Source of the DNA: Granulibacter bethesdensis
Lineage (GTDB): Bacteria > Pseudomonadota > Alphaproteobacteria > Acetobacterales > Acetobacteraceae
Reading direction: 5' to 3'
Assembly (NCBI RefSeq): GCF_001889545.1
Contig: NZ_CP018194.1
Coordinates: 682,001-746,000, forward strand
DNA: 64,000 nt
A program made the position numbers and the translations under genes. The notes beneath the pieces were generated by a model, which was not told the DNA's origin, did not search any database, and saw only the letters and a list, made by a program, of their open reading frames with translations. This document shows positions 1 through 10,450 of the stretch, piece after piece. How positions within the stretch are numbered: position 1 is the first letter of the stretch; the number at the start of each line of letters is the position of its first letter.

Positions 1-239
1 GCGAGGCCCGCGCCACATCCCACATCCAGAATGGTGGCATCCTGCATGGCGGACTGATCAGGCAGGTGCCCGGTCACCCAGCCGATCCGTGCAGGATTCA
101 TCATATGCAGCGGTCGCATCGGGCCATACGGATCCCACCAGCGGGAAGCCAGCGCATCGAAGCGGGAGACCTCTTCCTCCGAAACATTCGCTGCCGGAGC
201 ATGAGCGGCATGTCTGTCATGCGAATCGACCTCGGCCAT
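1..239 (-). CDS. ubiG: Ubiquinone biosynthesis O-methyltransferase UbiG, N-terminal part (cut by window edge)
   Basis: Only the first 79 codons are in the window. The reading runs leftward from an ATG at 237-239. The predicted start is MAEVDSHDRHAAHAP, followed by a segment with SRWWDPYGPMRPLHMMNP and then ILDVGCGAGL, the glycine-rich SAM-binding motif I of class I methyltransferases. The W-W-D-P-G-PLH-MNP pattern before motif I is typical of UbiG, which methylates two hydroxyl groups on the ubiquinone ring. It is divergent from lysC with about 157 bases between the starts. The catalytic C-terminal part is outside the window. Confidence 0.85.
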   Translation of the reverse strand, partial: MAEVDSHDRHAAHAPAANVSEEEVSRFDALASRWWDPYGPMRPLHMMNPARIGWVTGHLPDQSAMQDATILDVGCGAGL

Positions 240-396
240 CACTCTCTCCTTCGTGCGGGACAGGTTGCCCCCGCTGCGTGTCATCGTTATGTGTCTGCCC
301 GCGCGCCGGGAGGCAACCCGCCTGTGACGGGATCGCCCTTCGCCGCAGCGGGAAAGGGGCATTCCCACCCGTTGGTCGCTTGTTCCGGGAAGTAAC

Positions 397-1626
397 ATGG
401 CCCGCATTGTCATGAAATTCGGCGGCACATCCGTCGGTGATCTCGACCGCATCCGCAATGTCGCGCGTCTGGTCAAACGCGAGGTGGATGCCGGGAATGA
501 GGTTTCGGTCGTCGTCTCCGCCATGTCTGGCGTGACCAATCAGCTTGTCGGCTACTGCCAGTCCCTGTCGCCGCTGCATGATGCGCGGGAATACGACACG
601 GTCGTGGCCACAGGGGAGCAGGTCACCACCGGGCTGCTGTCGATCGCGTTGCAGGAGGCAGGCGTGGATGCCCGCTCCTGGCTTGGCTGGCAGTTGCCGA
701 TCCGCACCGATAATGCCCATGGAAAAGCCCGTATCGAAAGTATCGAGGGCGGCGAGCTGATCAACCGTATGCAGTCCGGTCAGGTGCCCGTTGTGGCGGG
801 TTTTCAGGGGATTGGCCCAGATCATCGCATCACCACGCTTGGCCGGGGCGGCTCTGACACTTCGGCGGTGGCGGTGGCGGCGGCGGTGCGGGCGGATCGT
901 TGTGATATTTATACCGACGTGGATGGGGTCTATACCACCGATCCGCGTATCGTTTCCCGCGCCAGAAAGCTGGATCGTATTTCGTATGAGGAAATGCTGG
1001 AGCTGGCCTCTGTCGGCTCCAAGGTGCTGCAAACCCGCAGTGTCGAGCTGGCGATGAAGGAACGCGTGCGCGTCAGGGTTCTGTCCAGCTTCGCAGACCC
1101 TGAAGGCGAGAATGTCGGCACATTGGTAGTGGATGAGGACGAGATCGTGGAAAAGGAAATCGTGTCCGGCATTGCGTATTCGCGGGACGAGGCAAAGATC
1201 ACTGTCCGGCGGGTGCCGGACCGGCCCGGCGTGGCGGCGCATGTGCTGGGACCGCTGACGGAAGCCAATGTGAATGTGGACATGATCGTCCAGAACGTGG
1301 CGGAAGACGGCACAACCGACATGACCTTCACCGTCGGCACCGCCGATCTGCCGCGTGCCCAGGCCGCTTTGTCGGCGGCTCAGACGGAGATCGGCTTCGC
1401 GGAGATGGCTGCTGACCCGCAGGTTTGCAAGATCAGCGTGGTGGGTGTCGGCATGCGCAGCCATGTCGGCGTGGCAACCACCATGTTCCGCACGCTGGCG
1501 GAAAAGGGGATCAACATCCAGGTGATCTCCACCAGCGAGATCAAGGTGAGTGTGCTGATCGCCGAGGAATATGCGGAACTCGCGGTGCGGGCCCTGCATA
1601 CCGCGTATGGTCTGGATGCGGTCTGA
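397..1626 (+). CDS. lysC: Aspartate kinase
   Basis: Catalyses ATP-dependent phosphorylation of aspartate, the first step toward lysine, threonine and methionine. The 409-residue protein opens with MARIVMKFGGTSVGD, the KFGGTSV nucleotide-binding signature. The kinase domain covers about residues 1-235 and includes the GRGGSDTSAVA loop. Two ACT regulatory domains follow (about 260-409, with VPDRPGVAAHVLGPL and later VGVGMRSHVGVATTMF), so feedback control by amino acids is expected. The length matches the monofunctional alphaproteobacterial enzyme. The next gene starts 4 bases downstream, suggesting co-transcription. Confidence 0.96.
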   Translation: MARIVMKFGGTSVGDLDRIRNVARLVKREVDAGNEVSVVVSAMSGVTNQLVGYCQSLSPLHDAREYDTVVATGEQVTTGLLSIALQEAGVDARSWLGWQLPIRTDNAHGKARIESIEGGELINRMQSGQVPVVAGFQGIGPDHRITTLGRGGSDTSAVAVAAAVRADRCDIYTDVDGVYTTDPRIVSRARKLDRISYEEMLELASVGSKVLQTRSVELAMKERVRVRVLSSFADPEGENVGTLVVDEDEIVEKEIVSGIAYSRDEAKITVRRVPDRPGVAAHVLGPLTEANVNVDMIVQNVAEDGTTDMTFTVGTADLPRAQAALSAAQTEIGFAEMAADPQVCKISVVGVGMRSHVGVATTMFRTLAEKGINIQVISTSEIKVSVLIAEEYAELAVRALHTAYGLDAV

Positions 1627-1630
1627 TCGC

Positions 1631-2698
1631 ATGACGGATATCACTCAGGCCAGTAACGCTGCTGCTCTCGACCCTCGCAGCCTGGCGGCCGCCAGTGTCA
1701 GGCTGGAAGAGTTATGGTCCCGCGGCACGGAGTTTCTCGGTTCCCGGTACGCGATTCTCGGCGGTGCAATGAGCTGGGTGAGCGAACGGCATCTGGTCTC
1801 CGCCATTTCCAATGCGGGTGGTTTCGGCGTGATCGCATGCGGCTCCATGATGCCGGATCAGCTGGCAGCGGAAATTGCCGCCACGCAGGCGCTGACCACC
1901 CAGCCTTTTGGCGTCAACCTCATCACCATGCATCCGGCGCTGGATGATCTGATCCGCGTGTGTCTGGAGGCGAAGGTGGGCCATATCGTGCTGGCGGGTG
2001 GATTGCCGCCGGGCGGCGCCGTGCGGGCGGTCAAGGATGGTGGCGCGAAACTGATCTGTTTTGCACCTGCCCTGGTGCTGGCGAAACGTCTGGTCCGCTC
2101 CGGTGCTGATGCGCTGGTGATCGAGGGGGCAGAGGCCGGGGGGCATATCGGTCCGGTTTCACTGACTGTTCTGGCGCAGGAAATTCTGCCTCATCTGCGG
2201 GATGTTCCTGTGTTTGTCGCGGGTGGTCTGGGCCGGGGTGAAGCGATCCTGTCCTATCTGGAAATGGGGGCGGCCGGAGCGCAGCTCGGCACTCGCTTTG
2301 CCGCCACACGTGAAAGCATTGCACACGATAATTTCAAGCGGGCCTTTTATCGCGCCAATGCCCGTGATGCCCTGCCAAGCGTACAATTGGATGAGCGCTT
2401 CCCGGTGATTCCGGTGCGGGGGTTGATCAATGAAGGCACCCGCCAGTTCATGCGTCATCAGTTGGAAACCCGCGACCGCTTCCTGTCGGGTGAATTGACG
2501 CGGGATCAGGCCCAGCTTGAAATCGAGCATTTCTGGGCCGGGGCGCTGCGCCGCGCCGTGATTGATGGCGATGTGGAGCACGGCTCGGTCATGGCCGGGC
2601 AGTCTGTCGGTATGGTGACGGGTGAACAGGCCATTCCGGAGGTAATCGCGGAACTGGTGGAGCAGGCTGTTTCCGCCATAGCGCTCCGCAGCCTGTAA
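1631..2698 (+). CDS. Nitronate monooxygenase family FMN enzyme
   Basis: A TIM-barrel flavoprotein of the 2-nitropropane dioxygenase / nitronate monooxygenase family, 355 residues from the ATG at 1631. Family features are GGAMSWVSERHLVSAISNAG near the N-terminus, GFGVIACGSM, VIEGAEAGGHIG (phosphate-binding region) and GAAGAQLGTRF near residue 230. Members oxidise alkyl nitronates with FMN and oxygen; the natural substrate here cannot be read from sequence. An in-frame start 60 bases upstream would overlap lysC, so 1631 is preferred. It sits directly behind lysC. Confidence 0.85.
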   Translation: MTDITQASNAAALDPRSLAAASVRLEELWSRGTEFLGSRYAILGGAMSWVSERHLVSAISNAGGFGVIACGSMMPDQLAAEIAATQALTTQPFGVNLITMHPALDDLIRVCLEAKVGHIVLAGGLPPGGAVRAVKDGGAKLICFAPALVLAKRLVRSGADALVIEGAEAGGHIGPVSLTVLAQEILPHLRDVPVFVAGGLGRGEAILSYLEMGAAGAQLGTRFAATRESIAHDNFKRAFYRANARDALPSVQLDERFPVIPVRGLINEGTRQFMRHQLETRDRFLSGELTRDQAQLEIEHFWAGALRRAVIDGDVEHGSVMAGQSVGMVTGEQAIPEVIAELVEQAVSAIALRSL

Positions 2699-2947
2699 GG
2701 CAGGGCAGGCTTCTCAACAAATACGGGCTATTCGGCAGCTTCTTCATTCTGTGGGAGACTGCCCCATATGGCTTTCGTTGACCAATCGGTCATGCAAGAT
2801 TGTCTTTCGTGATTCGCGACAGGACGCGGCGATGGACAGGACAGGGCGGCAGAGGATGCGCTGGGCGGGGCAGAGGAGCGACAGCTTCCTGTTCCTCCGG
2901 CACGTCCCGCGCTTTTATGCGCCTTTGTGTCCGGGCCTGATATTGCC

Positions 2948-5239
2948 ATGGTGATGCGTCCTCCTGCCGCACCGCGCCGCCTGCTGGCCCGGTTGCGGGC
3001 ACTGATGGCCGGCGACGAGGCGCCGTTGGCAGAGCTGGTGCGGCTTGTCGCGTCCGAGCTGGTCAGCGAAGTCTGCTCGATTTACGCCCTGCGTCCCGGC
3101 GAAATCCTCGAACTGGTGGCGACTGAGGGATTGTATCCCGATGCGGTCGGGCGCACCCGGCTGCGGCTGGGCGAAGGAATTGTCGGCATCGTGGCGGCGT
3201 CCGGTCAGTTGCTCAATCTGCCTGATGCGCAGAATCATCCGGCCTTTGCCTATCGGCCTGAAACGGGGGAGGAGCTTTATGCCTCCCTGCTGGCGGTTCC
3301 GGTGCGCCGGGGCGGCCGGGTTCTGGGTGTGCTGGCCGTGCAGAACAGGGCGGTCCGGCGTTACACCGAGGATGAGGTGGAGGTACTGGAAACCGTCGCC
3401 ATGGTGCTGGCGGAATTGTTTGCCGCCACCACACAGGATAGTGCCGACACGATTTTCACCACGACGGTCCAGCGTCGCTTCGTCGGCACGCGGCTGATGG
3501 GTGGAATTGCGGTCGGGCCGGTGATCCTGCATGGCGCCGGGCCTCCACCGCGTAATCTTCTGGCGTCTGATCCGCAGGCTGAGATGGAACGGCTGATGGC
3601 AGCCGCTCGTCGCATGCAAAGCGGCCTTGATGAGCTGATCGAGCAATCCCTGTCCTCGGTCAGTGAGGCGGAAAGTGCCGAAGATGGCGTAACACTGGAT
3701 GAAGATTCTCTTTCCGAGGGTGCAAAAGCAGCCTCGCGGGAGGTGCTGGAGGCTTACCGGCTGCTGGCTGCGGATAGCGGCTGGCTGCGCCGGGTGCGGG
3801 ATGCAGTCGGCAGCGGCCTGACCGCAAAGGCGGCGGTACATCGGGTCAGCGGCGAAATCCGGGAGAAAATGCGCAAGATCGCCGACCCGTATATGCGGGA
3901 GCGTCTGGCCGATATGGAGGATCTGGCCCTGCGTCTGCTGGCGGTGCTGGATGGGGCGGAGCATGGCCCGGTACCACCCGGTGCCATTCTGGTGGCACGG
4001 CGTCTGGGACCGGCGGAACTGCTCAATTGGCACGGCAGGGGTATTGCGGGGGTCGCGATCGAGGAAGGCACGACAGGTGGCCATGCCGCGATCATCGCCC
4101 GTGCGCTTGGCCTGCCTGCGCTTGGTGATCTGCCCAATCTGATGGATGCAGTGGACGAGGGCGATACCGCCATTGTCGATGCCGAGCAGGGGCTGCTGAT
4201 CTTCCGGCCCGAAGAGGAAATGCGGATCGCCTATTTGCGGGCAAGGGAGGCATCACAGGCGAAACTGGCGCATTGGGCTGAGCTGCGGGAGCGTCCTTCC
4301 CGCAGCAAGGATGGCACGCCGTTCACCCTGATGTTGAATATGGGACTGACGCTGGAGCTGGATCAGCTTGACCTGACCGGCGCTGCTGGCATCGGCCTGT
4401 TTCGGACCGAAATTGCGATGCTGGCTCATGGCCGTATGCTGGATGCGCGGGAACAGGCGGAGATTTACGATCGTGTGCTGACACAGGCGGGGGATCGTCC
4501 TGTCATGTTCCGCACGCTGGATCTTGGCGGCGACAAGATGCTGGCCGAGTCTGGTGCGTCGGTTGAGGAAAACCCGGCCATGGGCTGGCGCTCCCTGCGT
4601 GTCGGGCTGGATCGGCCTGCGGTGATGCGGCGTCAGTTGCGTGCTTTGATTCAGGCGGCTCGCGGGCGGCCTTTATCGGTCATGTTCCCGATGGTGGCGA
4701 CACTGGCTGAATTCCGTGCCGCGCGAGCCCTGCTGCAAGCCGAAATAGAGCGTGCCGATATTCCGCCTGTGACGCTGGAGGTTGGCTCCATGCTGGAAGT
4801 GCCATCCCTGCTGTGGCAGCTTCCTGATCTGCTGGCCGAGGTGGATTTTCTGTCCGTTGGCACCAACGATCTGCTTCAGTTTCTGTTTGCGGCGGATCGC
4901 GGCACCCCTCTGCTGGCAGGACGATATGATTTTCTGTCTCCTGCTATGCTTGATCTGCTGGAAGAGGTCAGTATTGCTGCCCATAATACAGGCTGCCGCC
5001 TCTCTGTCTGTGGTGAGGCGTCATCACGACCTCTTGAGGTGCTGGTCATGGCAGCGCTGGGTATATCTACATTTTCCATGGCTGCTTCTGCTTTCCCTGC
5101 GGTGAAGGAAGCCGTGTCGCTGTGTGATCTGCCGGCCTTGCGGCGCGTTCTGATGTCTATTCGCGGGGGAGAGAAGGGGGCGGCCTCCTATCGTGAACCT
5201 CTGGTTTCATGGTGTCGGGAACAGGGGCTGGATATCTGA
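2948..5239 (+). CDS. ptsP: Phosphoenolpyruvate-protein phosphotransferase PtsP (EI-Ntr, GAF-EI fusion)
   Basis: First enzyme of the nitrogen-related phosphotransferase chain; it autophosphorylates from PEP and passes the phosphate to an HPr-like protein. An N-terminal GAF domain spans about residues 10-160. The EI part follows, with the swivelling-domain active histidine in TGGHAAIIARALGLP, then the PEP-binding TIM barrel with GIGLFRTEIAML, RTLDLGGDKML, VGTNDLLQFLF and the C-terminal active cysteine in SVCGEASSRPL. About 763 residues is normal for PtsP. A GTG at 2927 would add seven residues; neither start has a clear ribosome-binding site. No HPr or EIIA gene is near. Confidence 0.93.
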   Translation: MVMRPPAAPRRLLARLRALMAGDEAPLAELVRLVASELVSEVCSIYALRPGEILELVATEGLYPDAVGRTRLRLGEGIVGIVAASGQLLNLPDAQNHPAFAYRPETGEELYASLLAVPVRRGGRVLGVLAVQNRAVRRYTEDEVEVLETVAMVLAELFAATTQDSADTIFTTTVQRRFVGTRLMGGIAVGPVILHGAGPPPRNLLASDPQAEMERLMAAARRMQSGLDELIEQSLSSVSEAESAEDGVTLDEDSLSEGAKAASREVLEAYRLLAADSGWLRRVRDAVGSGLTAKAAVHRVSGEIREKMRKIADPYMRERLADMEDLALRLLAVLDGAEHGPVPPGAILVARRLGPAELLNWHGRGIAGVAIEEGTTGGHAAIIARALGLPALGDLPNLMDAVDEGDTAIVDAEQGLLIFRPEEEMRIAYLRAREASQAKLAHWAELRERPSRSKDGTPFTLMLNMGLTLELDQLDLTGAAGIGLFRTEIAMLAHGRMLDAREQAEIYDRVLTQAGDRPVMFRTLDLGGDKMLAESGASVEENPAMGWRSLRVGLDRPAVMRRQLRALIQAARGRPLSVMFPMVATLAEFRAARALLQAEIERADIPPVTLEVGSMLEVPSLLWQLPDLLAEVDFLSVGTNDLLQFLFAADRGTPLLAGRYDFLSPAMLDLLEEVSIAAHNTGCRLSVCGEASSRPLEVLVMAALGISTFSMAASAFPAVKEAVSLCDLPALRRVLMSIRGGEKGAASYREPLVSWCREQGLDI

Positions 5240-5540
5240 TTGTTGGTGATATCTGCTCGCGATAATGGGAAAAACCGCGCATGCCCGATATTATTACAGC
5301 CTGTTGGCAAGTGTCGTGGACTGGGATTAGATGCAGCGCCTGTGGAAGATGGTCTCTCAACCATGAGTATCCATGACGGGATATGCATGAGAGGCGTCGT
5401 TTTACGTGCTGGCTCTACTCTTCCTGTTTTCTCATGCTGGGCCTGATCCGGATGCCAAGTTTTTCAAAGCTGTGCGAGCGATCATATCGGGTACCAGGGG
5501 GGTTGACTGTTTCCATGCCTGAGGTCGGAGGCTCTGCGAC
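5240..5540 (+). other. Intergenic spacer between ptsP and the RodZ-like gene
   Basis: About 300 bases with no recognisable gene, RNA or hairpin terminator. A TTGACT at about 5503 could be a -35 element for the RodZ-like gene, and a GGAGG lies at 5526-5530 upstream of its ATG. Short open frames here show no protein-like composition. Confidence 0.4.
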
Positions 5541-6785
5541 ATGGGTATGAGAGGATTGTCTGGTGACGCCATGACCGGGAATGCCCAGGGTGTGGGCGGC
5601 GAACTGCGCGCTGTGCGTGAACATCTGGGTTGGGCGCTGGAGGACGTGGCGGCTTCACTGCGTATACGGGCAGCCTATCTGCTGGCTATTGAGGAAGGCC
5701 GGGTGGGGGATCTGCCCGGCACCAGCTATGCGATGGGTTTCGTGCGCACCTATGCCGCCAGTCTCGGGCTTGATCCGGATGAGACGGTGCAACGCTTCAA
5801 GACCGAAGCAGGTGCGAGCCATCATCAGCAGGAGCTTCATTTTCCTGCCCCAGTGCCGGAACGCGGCGTTCCCGCGGGGGCGGTTGTGCTGCTCGGGGCA
5901 GTGATCGCTGTTGCAGGTTACATCGGCTGGTACAAACTATCGGCAAATCATCCTGTGCCGGATGCGGTGCAGGAGGTTCCCGAGCATCTTGCGCCGCTGG
6001 CCCGCAAAGAGGAAGCAAAAACGCCGGTCGCCAGCCCCCCATCGGCGCCTGCAACTTCGCAGGCGCAGCCTTCTGCACCGCCCTCTGCGTCTCCTGCACC
6101 GGTGCCTGGCGCAGAGACGCATCAGGCCCAGATCCCATCGAATGGACCGGGGGGCACGCAGGCTGAAACTGCTGGTGCATCAGCGCCATCCCACCCTGCT
6201 GATCATCAGGGGGCCGAGCACCAGACATCGGAGCGGGCAGCGGACGCTCCCATGACGTCTCCGTCTGCTGTGCCACCTGCCTCATTGCAGCCCTCTTTTG
6301 CTGCGGGCCAAACTGTTCCACCCCTTGGGCCATCCCATGGGCCGGACGCGGGAAAACCTGTCGCGCCGGCTGAGGATAAAACGCTGCGTGGAATCGTGTT
6401 GAAAGCCAGTGCCGATGCATGGATGCAGGTAAAGTCCCAGAATGGCACGATCCTGTTGAACAAGGTTCTGCATGCCGGCGAAAGCTGGGCCGTGCCGGAG
6501 GCTCAGGCCGGGCAGGGACCATTTCTGCTGACCACCGGCAATGCCGGGGGCACGCAGATTGTGCTGGATGGGCATGATCTGCCTCCTCTGGGTAACAATG
6601 GTGCCGTCCGTCGCAACGTGCCGCTGGAAGCCGAGGCGCTTCAGAAAGCGGCACAGTCAGCCATACCGGGCCAGTCCCGCTCTTCTGTCAGATCCTCTGC
6701 CTCTCCTGAACCTGCTTCCGGTCGATCATCCAGTGTGTCTTCTCCGGCACCACAAGGTCAGGATCAGGATAATTCGGCCGATTAG
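5541..6785 (+). CDS. rodZ: RodZ-like cytoskeletal / HTH membrane protein
   Basis: An N-terminal Cro/CI-type helix-turn-helix (about residues 12-80) has the RodZ-specific run SLRIRAAYLLAIEEG, then LPGTSYAMGFVRTYAASLGL. One transmembrane helix lies near residues 113-132 (VVLLGAVIAVAGYIGWYKL). A low-complexity Pro/Ala/Ser/Gln linker covers about 150-280, and a C-terminal DUF4115-type beta domain has ASADAWMQVKSQNG. RodZ links MreB to the wall synthesis machinery. A second ATG at 5571 is possible; 5541 is chosen because GGAGG sits about 12 bases upstream. ispG follows 112 bases downstream, an arrangement I recall from other alphaproteobacteria. Confidence 0.85.
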   Translation: MGMRGLSGDAMTGNAQGVGGELRAVREHLGWALEDVAASLRIRAAYLLAIEEGRVGDLPGTSYAMGFVRTYAASLGLDPDETVQRFKTEAGASHHQQELHFPAPVPERGVPAGAVVLLGAVIAVAGYIGWYKLSANHPVPDAVQEVPEHLAPLARKEEAKTPVASPPSAPATSQAQPSAPPSASPAPVPGAETHQAQIPSNGPGGTQAETAGASAPSHPADHQGAEHQTSERAADAPMTSPSAVPPASLQPSFAAGQTVPPLGPSHGPDAGKPVAPAEDKTLRGIVLKASADAWMQVKSQNGTILLNKVLHAGESWAVPEAQAGQGPFLLTTGNAGGTQIVLDGHDLPPLGNNGAVRRNVPLEAEALQKAAQSAIPGQSRSSVRSSASPEPASGRSSSVSSPAPQGQDQDNSAD

Positions 6786-6897
6786 GGGCAGCCATGACGT
6801 GGCTTTTGTGGCACAATCCACGGAAGTGACCCATTTTAAGGGTGTGCGTCCACTGGGGCGCCATCGTGTCGTATTGGCGTGAATTGGAGCAGGCTCA

Positions 6898-8061
6898 ATG
6901 AGCTATCGTCCCTATCAGCAGATTGAGCGGCGTAAATCCCGGCAGATCCATGTCGGCAAGGTTGCTGTGGGTGGCGATGCGCCCATCAGCGTGCAGACCA
7001 TGACCAATACGCTGACGACCGATGCGGAAGCGACGATTGCCCAGATTCGCCGTGCCGAACTCGCGGGCGTCGATATCGTCCGGGTCTCCTGTCCTGATCA
7101 GGAAAGCACCATTGCGCTGAAGGAAATCGTGCGCGAGGTGAACGTTCCCATTGTGGCGGATATCCATTTCCATTATCGCCGCGCCATTGAGGCTGCCGAA
7201 GCCGGTGCAGCCTGCCTGCGTATCAATCCCGGTAATATCGGCAGCGCCGAGCGTGTTCGTGAAGTGGTGAAAGCCGCCCGCGATCATGGCTGCGCCATCC
7301 GTATCGGCGTGAATGCCGGTTCGCTGGAGCGGCATCTGCTGGAGAAATACGGTGAACCCAATCCGGATGCGCTGGTGGAAAGCGCGCTGGAACACGCCAA
7401 AATTCTTCAGGACCATGATTTCCACGAATTCAAGATCAGTGTGAAAGCCTCTGACGTGTTTCTGGCGGTGGCGGCTTATCAGCAACTGGCCGAAGTCTGT
7501 GATCATCCTTTGCATATCGGCATTACCGAGGCGGGTGGCCGCCGTACTGGCACGGTGAAATCCGCCATTGGTCTCGGCAATCTGCTCTGGGCGGGCGTCG
7601 GCGATACGATGCGTGTCTCTCTCTCCGCCGAACCGGAGGAAGAGGTGCATGTCGGCTGGGAAATTCTCAAGGGCCTTGGCCTGCGCCATCGTGGCGTGAA
7701 GATCATCTCCTGCCCGTCCTGCGCCCGTCAGGGCTTCAACGTGATCGAGACTGTGGCCGCGCTGGAGGAGCGTCTGGCGCATATCCAGACTCCGCTGACG
7801 CTCTCGATCATCGGCTGTGTGGTCAATGGCCCCGGTGAGGCGCTGATGACCGATATCGGCCTGACCGGCGGTGGAGGCGGTCGCCATATGATCTACAATG
7901 CGGGTAAGACCGATCACACCATTGCTGCCGACGGCATGGTCGATCACATTGTCACGCTGGTGGAAGAAAAAGCCGCCCGCATTGTTGAAGAAGAGGCTGC
8001 TGCCAAGGCCGCGGCCGAGCAGGCCGCTACGGAAGCCGCGCTTCAGCACGAAACCGTTTAG
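6898..8061 (+). CDS. ispG: 4-hydroxy-3-methylbut-2-en-1-yl diphosphate synthase (IspG/GcpE)
   Basis: Iron-sulfur enzyme of the MEP isoprenoid pathway that reduces methylerythritol cyclodiphosphate to HMBPP. The 387-residue protein has the N-terminal [20 protein letters not shown] region, the barrel segment [18 protein letters not shown], and the three [4Fe-4S] cysteines in [13 protein letters not shown] and in [12 protein letters not shown]. The last 30 residues are an Ala/Glu-rich tail that is longer than needed for the fold. A strong hairpin terminator follows directly. Confidence 0.96.
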   Translation: MSYRPYQQIERRKSRQIHVGKVAVGGDAPISVQTMTNTLTTDAEATIAQIRRAELAGVDIVRVSCPDQESTIALKEIVREVNVPIVADIHFHYRRAIEAAEAGAACLRINPGNIGSAERVREVVKAARDHGCAIRIGVNAGSLERHLLEKYGEPNPDALVESALEHAKILQDHDFHEFKISVKASDVFLAVAAYQQLAEVCDHPLHIGITEAGGRRTGTVKSAIGLGNLLWAGVGDTMRVSLSAEPEEEVHVGWEILKGLGLRHRGVKIISCPSCARQGFNVIETVAALEERLAHIQTPLTLSIIGCVVNGPGEALMTDIGLTGGGGGRHMIYNAGKTDHTIAADGMVDHIVTLVEEKAARIVEEEAAAKAAAEQAATEAALQHETV

Positions 8062-8081
8062 TCCGGCTCCGTTCTGTTTCT

Positions 8082-8110
8082 GGCGCGGGGCGCAGGCTCC
8101 GCGCCTTTTT
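8082..8110 (+). terminator. Rho-independent terminator after ispG
   Basis: A perfect 7-bp GC stem (GGCGCGG at 8082-8088 with CCGCGCC at 8099-8105) is followed at once by TTTTT at 8106-8110. It lies in the short space between ispG and hisS and should separate the two transcription units. Confidence 0.85.
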
Positions 8111-8147
8111 CGTGTCTATCCATCACCCGAGTGTATCGAGACCGCAT

Positions 8148-9395
8148 ATGGCCGCCTTGCAACCCCCCAGAGGCACTCATGATCTGATCGGAGAAGATCA
8201 GCGTCGTTATCGCCATGTCGTGGAGACCGCCCGCCGGATCGTGGGGCTGTATGGCTTCGACGAATGGGCCACGCCGGTTTTCGAAGATACGAAAGTCTTC
8301 AGTCGCACTCTTGGTGAAACCTCCGACGTGGTGACGAAGGAGATGTACACCTTCACTGATCGCGGCGGAGAAGGGCTGACCCTGAGGCCGGAGGGAACGG
8401 CGGCCATCTGCCGTGCTCTGGTCACCAATGGACTGACTCAATCCCTGCCACAGAAAGTGTTCTATGCCGGGCCAATGTTCCGCTACGAACGGCCCCAGAA
8501 AGGGCGCTATCGCCAGTTCCATCAGATCGGGCTGGAACTGATCGGTGCTGCGGAACCGCTGGCGGATGCGGAGGCGATTGCCTGCGGCCGGCAGATCCTG
8601 AACGCACTGGGCATTGGTGGCAGCGTGGTGCTGGAACTGAACACGCTGGGCGACAAGGCCAGCCGCGATGCTTATCGTGAGGCGCTTGTGGCCTATTTCG
8701 CGGCGCACCGGGAGGCTTTGTCGGAAGAGAGCCGCACCCGGCTGGAGCGTAATCCGCTGAGGATCCTGGACAGCAAGGATCAGGGGGATCGCGCGCTGAT
8801 CGCTGATGCGCCGGTGATTTATGATCATCTGACAGAAGAGGCCGCTACGTTTTATGCCGGGCTGAAGCGTCATCTGACGCAGCTTGGCGTTCCGTTCCGG
8901 GAAAATCCGCGGATCGTGCGGGGGCTGGATTACTACAACCATACCGCTTTTGAATTCGTCACGGACGCGCTGGGATCACAGGGCACTGTGCTGGCCGGTG
9001 GCCGCTATGATGGTCTGGTGGCGGAGATGGGTGGTCCTGCCACCCCTGCGGTGGGCTGGGCTGCCGGGATCGAGCGCCTGTCCATGTTGCTGGCCGAGCC
9101 GCCTGCCGCCCCTGCTCCGGTTGCGGTGGTGCCGGTGGGTGAGGAAGAAGAAGCGGCGCTGGATGTGGTACAGAGCTTGCGGGCAGCGGGGTTGCGGGCG
9201 GAAATGGCCTATCGCGGCAATCTGAAGCGTCGCATGGAACGCGCCAACAAGGCTGGTTCCTGGGCCGCGGTTATCCTCGGCACGGAGGAGCGGGCGCGGG
9301 GCGTGGCGCAGGTCAAGGATCTGCGCAGCGGTGAACAGCAGGAAGTGGCGCTAGATGGTCTCGCCGCATGGCTGCTGGCGCGTGGGGTGGCATGA
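8148..9395 (+). CDS. hisS: Histidyl-tRNA synthetase
   Basis: Class II aminoacyl-tRNA synthetase that charges tRNA-His. The start at 8148 gives [18 protein letters not shown], matching the usual N-terminal PRGTxD motif; a GTG start 36 bases upstream would add an unlikely extension. Visible motifs are motif 2 ([20 protein letters not shown]), the histidine-specific [12 protein letters not shown], and motif 3 ([13 protein letters not shown]). A C-terminal anticodon-binding domain lies at about 325-415. The stop overlaps the prfA start by 4 bases (ATGA), so the two are translationally coupled. Confidence 0.96.
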   Translation: MAALQPPRGTHDLIGEDQRRYRHVVETARRIVGLYGFDEWATPVFEDTKVFSRTLGETSDVVTKEMYTFTDRGGEGLTLRPEGTAAICRALVTNGLTQSLPQKVFYAGPMFRYERPQKGRYRQFHQIGLELIGAAEPLADAEAIACGRQILNALGIGGSVVLELNTLGDKASRDAYREALVAYFAAHREALSEESRTRLERNPLRILDSKDQGDRALIADAPVIYDHLTEEAATFYAGLKRHLTQLGVPFRENPRIVRGLDYYNHTAFEFVTDALGSQGTVLAGGRYDGLVAEMGGPATPAVGWAAGIERLSMLLAEPPAAPAPVAVVPVGEEEEAALDVVQSLRAAGLRAEMAYRGNLKRRMERANKAGSWAAVILGTEERARGVAQVKDLRSGEQQEVALDGLAAWLLARGVA

Positions 9396-10450
9396 GTTTT
9401 ACGGCAAATCTCGACCGGATCGTCGCGCGGGCCGAGGAGTTGCGGGCCTCCCTGTCCGAAGGGCTGAGTGGTGACAGCTTCGCGGCGGCCTCGCGGGAAC
9501 TGGCGGAGCTGGAGCCGGTCGTGGCCCGGATCGAGGAGTTGTGGGTTGCGGAGCGTGGTCTGGCCGAGGCGGAGGCCATGCTGGCCGATCCCGATATGCG
9601 GGAGCTGGCCGAGAGCGAAGCCGAAATTCTGCGTGAAAAATTGCCGTCCCTGATACGGGAAATCCGGATCGCCCTGCTGCCTAAGGACGAAGCCGATGAG
9701 CGTTCGGCCATTCTGGAAATTCGTCCTGCGGCGGGGGGGGATGAGGCAAGCCTGTTCGCGGCACAGCTTTTTTCCATGTATCAGCGTTATGCGGAAATCA
9801 GAGGCTGGCGCTTCGAGATTCTCGACTATGATGATACCGGCCTCGGTGGGTTGAAGGGTGGTATGGCGGAAATCACCGGCCGGTCAGTTTTTGCACGGCT
9901 GAAATATGAAAGCGGCGTGCATCGTGTTCAGCGTGTTCCGGCCACGGAATCGCAGGGGCGTATCCACACCTCCACTGTGACCGTCGCAGTGCTGCCGGAG
10001 GCGGAGGATGTGGATGTGCAGGTGGATGAAGGCGATCTGCGTATCGATGTGTATCGGGCATCGGGCGCAGGCGGCCAGCACGTCAATAAAACCGAGAGTG
10101 CCGTGCGGATCACCCATCTTCCCTCCGGTATCGTCGTGGCGATGCAGGAGGAAAAGAGCCAGCACAAAAACCGCGCCAAGGCGATGAAGATTCTGAAAGC
10201 ACGCCTGTATGAGCAGCAGCGTGCCGCCCTGCATGCCAGCCGTGCTGCTGATCGCCGTGCCCAGGTGGGAACGGGGGATCGCAGCGAGCGCATCCGCACC
10301 TATAATTTTCCGCAGGGGCGTGTGTCGGATCATCGCATCAATCTGACGCTGTACAAGATTGATCGTGTCATGCTCGGCGAGCTTGATGATTTCGTCGATG
10401 CGCTGACAGCAGAGGATCAGGCCGCCCGTCTTTCTGCGCAGGAGCTATGA
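9392..10450 (+). CDS. prfA: Peptide chain release factor 1
   Basis: Recognises UAA and UAG and triggers peptide release. The ATG at 9392 overlaps the hisS stop, giving 352 residues. The catalytic GGQ loop appears in [15 protein letters not shown], and the RF1-type PxT tripeptide in [15 protein letters not shown], which separates it from RF2 (SPF). A run of eight G residues around 9732-9739 lies in frame within the PAAGGDEAS segment. The next gene again overlaps by 4 bases, and prmC, which methylates the GGQ glutamine, is two genes on. Confidence 0.96.
   Translation: MSFTANLDRIVARAEELRASLSEGLSGDSFAAASRELAELEPVVARIEELWVAERGLAEAEAMLADPDMRELAESEAEILREKLPSLIREIRIALLPKDEADERSAILEIRPAAGGDEASLFAAQLFSMYQRYAEIRGWRFEILDYDDTGLGGLKGGMAEITGRSVFARLKYESGVHRVQRVPATESQGRIHTSTVTVAVLPEAEDVDVQVDEGDLRIDVYRASGAGGQHVNKTESAVRITHLPSGIVVAMQEEKSQHKNRAKAMKILKARLYEQQRAALHASRAADRRAQVGTGDRSERIRTYNFPQGRVSDHRINLTLYKIDRVMLGELDDFVDALTAEDQAARLSAQEL

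Noticed and set aside
217-1644. Long open frame on the minus strand across lysC
   Set aside because: It is a shadow of lysC in GC-rich DNA; its product is His/Arg/Asp-rich with no domain, while the plus frame is a clear aspartate kinase.
2728-2949. 73-codon minus-strand frame between the nitronate monooxygenase gene and ptsP
   Set aside because: No ribosome-binding site, no family resemblance, and it overlaps the ptsP start.
9732-9739. Run of eight G residues in prfA as a possible phase-variable tract
   Set aside because: The reading frame is intact, the residues fit the conserved RF1 sequence and prfA is essential, so switching is implausible.
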